64,000 bases of DNA from Triparma columacea (Eukaryota > Sar > Bolidophyceae > Parmales > Triparmaceae). Below, one piece after another: positions 62,417-64,000 of this stretch (the first letter of the stretch is position 1; every line of letters begins with the position of its first letter). The stretch spans positions 1 through 64,000 of the forward strand of contig BRYA01000026.1 in the NCBI GenBank assembly GCA_030267965.1, in the 5' to 3' direction. A model generated the notes under the pieces. That model did not search any database, was not told the origin of the DNA, and was given only the letters and a program-made list of their open reading frames with translations. The position numbers were made by a program, and so were the translations under genes.

Positions 62417-63781
62417 CTATAGGACGTACTTCTCGGGCAGCTTAACGCCCTCGCTCTCATCGCTGTCGAGGCCAATCACCTTAATGACCTCCTTGGGTTT
62501 CTTCTCCATGCCGTCGGCGGCCATCTCAATGAAGTCTCCGCACTTGGCCTTGCGCTTGACCCACTCGGCCCTCATGTTGTTGATTCGAGACTGCGACGAG
62601 CGGGTTAATGGAAACAGGGTCAACGGAGTGGGGTAAGGTTAGACCGGGAAAGGGGCTCCCCCCCTTTTTTCTCTCTTCTCACCCTGAGCGACTTGCTGTC
62701 GGATGGCAGCACCTTCTTTGGCTTGCCCCCCAAGAGGGAGTTCTTCTTGGCGGAGGTGGAAGGAGAAGCAGCCTTTTTACAAATGGCTATCCTCTTCTGC
62801 AAACCTGCGACGACATCCTCAATGCCCTTGACCTCTGCATCAAGTTCAGAGTTCTTCTTCTGGGACTTCAGGCTCTGGACCTCGGCAGTCACTGTCCTGA
62901 GCTCCGCGGCGAGGCTACGGGGCGAGGGGCGAAAAAAACAAGTGTGAGCGGCGAACGGGCGGCAACGCCGCTTGATGCCCACCACATTACTCACCTGTCA
63001 AACTCAACCTGGCTTGTCTGAATCTCAGAATCATCGACCTTCTTAACCTTGTTGTCTGGGTGGTTCTGGTTTGCGAAGTAAATTGCCTTCGTCCCTTCCT
63101 TGCCGACCAACTTCTTCTTGATAATCTTCTTTTCAACGAACTTTTGGATGAGCTTGTCGACAACTGACTTGTTGGCCCTGGTGCGCTCAGCGATCATGGT
63201 GTTGTTCATGGGCCCGCACTCCCTACGGATAGCTTCAACGATAAGCTCCCCGGTGTTTGCCTTCTTCTTCTTGGCGGGGGGGGCAGCCGGAGCAGGGGCA
63301 GGTGCGGAGGACTTGGGGGGAGCCTTGATGGCAGGGGCTACTGCTGCTGCCGGGGCGGGAGGAGGATCCTCAGGAGTCATCGGAGGCCCAGCATCGTTCT
63401 GCTTGGAACCCGCACTGCTTCCGCCCACCGATACGGTCGCCACCTTGGCCTCAGCCCCCTTCTCCTCCTCCTCCTCACTCTCATCAATGTACTTTGTCTT
63501 CTTCTTTCGATCTCCACCAGCAACACTGTCGTCACCCTTGCTCCTCTTCTTATCCTTTTTCTGAAGGGACAAAAGTGTCAGCGGAAACATCCAAAAGGGG
63601 ATGAAATGGGGCAAAGCAAACAAGCCACAGTCTCTCGACTCACCTTTTTCTTCAGCTTAGAGGACTTCTTCGAGGTCTCTGTAGATACCGAAGAGTTCAT
63701 ACAAGTATCATTGTTACTTTGAGACTCAGGAACGACAACATTCTCATCTGGCTTAGGCAAAGATCCCAAAATTGTGGACAT
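62417..63781 (-). CDS. HOP2: Hop2 (PSMC3IP/TBPIP) meiotic recombination factor
   Basis: Exons 63781-63644, 63560-62995, 62914-62683 and 62590-62417 keep frame and give 369 residues. A disordered Lys/Glu/Ala/Pro N-terminus of about 140 residues precedes a winged helix (ELIVEAIRRECGP, VVDKLIQKFVEKKIIKKKL, KAIYFANQN), a coiled coil (RTVTAEVQSLKSQKKNSELD) and the C-terminal block AEWVKRKAKCGDFIEMA with KVIGLDSDESEGVKLPE, matching the WRKRK..GIE-D pattern of Hop2. With Mnd1, Hop2 helps Dmc1/Rad51 invade the homologous chromosome in meiosis. The N-terminal extension is unusual; the core alone is near the normal size. Identification rests on domain order and short motifs. Confidence 0.82.
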
Positions 63782-64000
63782 AAGAGATCGGCTTGGAGGG
63801 AGGAAAAGGGTGGGAAGGGTTAGAGGGGGGAGAGAGGGAGGAAGGGGCGGGGGCGGGTGCGCACAGTAAGAGAGAGGGAGTTTAACACACAAGAGGACAG
63901 CGATTCGAACGAACAGGAGGTACCTTTGAGTATTAATTTGGGGAGTGGAGTCTTATTTCAGTAATAGCAAAGCAAAGCTTCTAGGAATCAGTGTGAGCAT
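63782..64000. other. right edge, upstream of Hop2
   Basis: The 5' region of the Hop2 gene on the minus strand. G-rich then mixed; no other gene is visible before the window ends. Confidence 0.5.

Overview
This window is nuclear DNA from a eukaryote, most likely a photosynthetic stramenopile (ochrophyte) such as a diatom, bolidophyte or parmalean. The evidence is: 36 GT-AG introns of 57-280 bases that I could place by reading-frame continuity; plastid presequences with a phenylalanine just after the predicted signal-peptide cleavage site ([17 protein letters not shown]); a violaxanthin de-epoxidase / zeaxanthin epoxidase pair; and candidate flagellar genes beside plastid genes. Branch points look like CTAAC, often CTAACG. 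The species is not determined. I saw no rRNA, tRNA, CRISPR array, transposase or reverse transcriptase.

Layout. 1-451: AT-rich edge with short tandem repeats. 452-7840: an intronless gene for a 2,462-residue protein with several START-like lipid-binding regions and two copies of a membrane module resembling XK-related scramblases. 8.4-26 kb: densely packed housekeeping and plastid genes: DECD-type RNA helicase, VDE and ZEP head to head, an unknown membrane protein, UDP-sugar pyrophosphorylase with a CaaX-like tail, an unknown lumenal-looking protein, a TTC4/Cns1 cochaperone, a TACO1/YebC factor, a USP14/Ubp6 deubiquitinase and a C2 protein ending in a CAAX box. 26-34 kb: an S1-domain protein, a 2-oxoglutarate oxygenase and a divergent pair of coiled-coil proteins sharing RPxSA motifs. 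34-39 kb: a stefin-type cystatin and a JmjN-JmjC-Tudor-like-MBD-like-CW-PDZ chromatin protein. 38.8-39.7 kb: a very AT-rich island. 39.7-50 kb: a large coiled-coil protein, a V-ATPase accessory-like protein, mitochondrial bL27 and Raptor. 50-64 kb: a CRAL-TRIO protein, a Deg/HtrA protease, an acidic RRM-like protein interrupted by an assembly gap, an EFCAB10-like protein, a PI31 proteasome regulator, a START-domain protein, a seven-helix GPR137/TOM1-like protein and Hop2.

Genes alternate strands with short divergent promoters (as little as 1 base between start codons at 27738/27740). Functional themes are the xanthophyll cycle (VDE+ZEP), the proteasome (USP14, PI31), TORC1/lysosome (Raptor, ATP6AP2-like, GPR137-like), flagellar candidates (RPxSA pair, EFCAB10-like) and chromatin/meiosis (JmjC protein, Hop2). 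Apart from VDE/ZEP, I do not claim these are functional clusters.

The best candidates for something undescribed are the START/scramblase-like giant protein, the JmjC fusion, the lipid-tail motifs on a C2 protein and a sugar pyrophosphorylase, short words shared among unrelated introns, and the 19% GC island. All domain calls were made by eye without searches.
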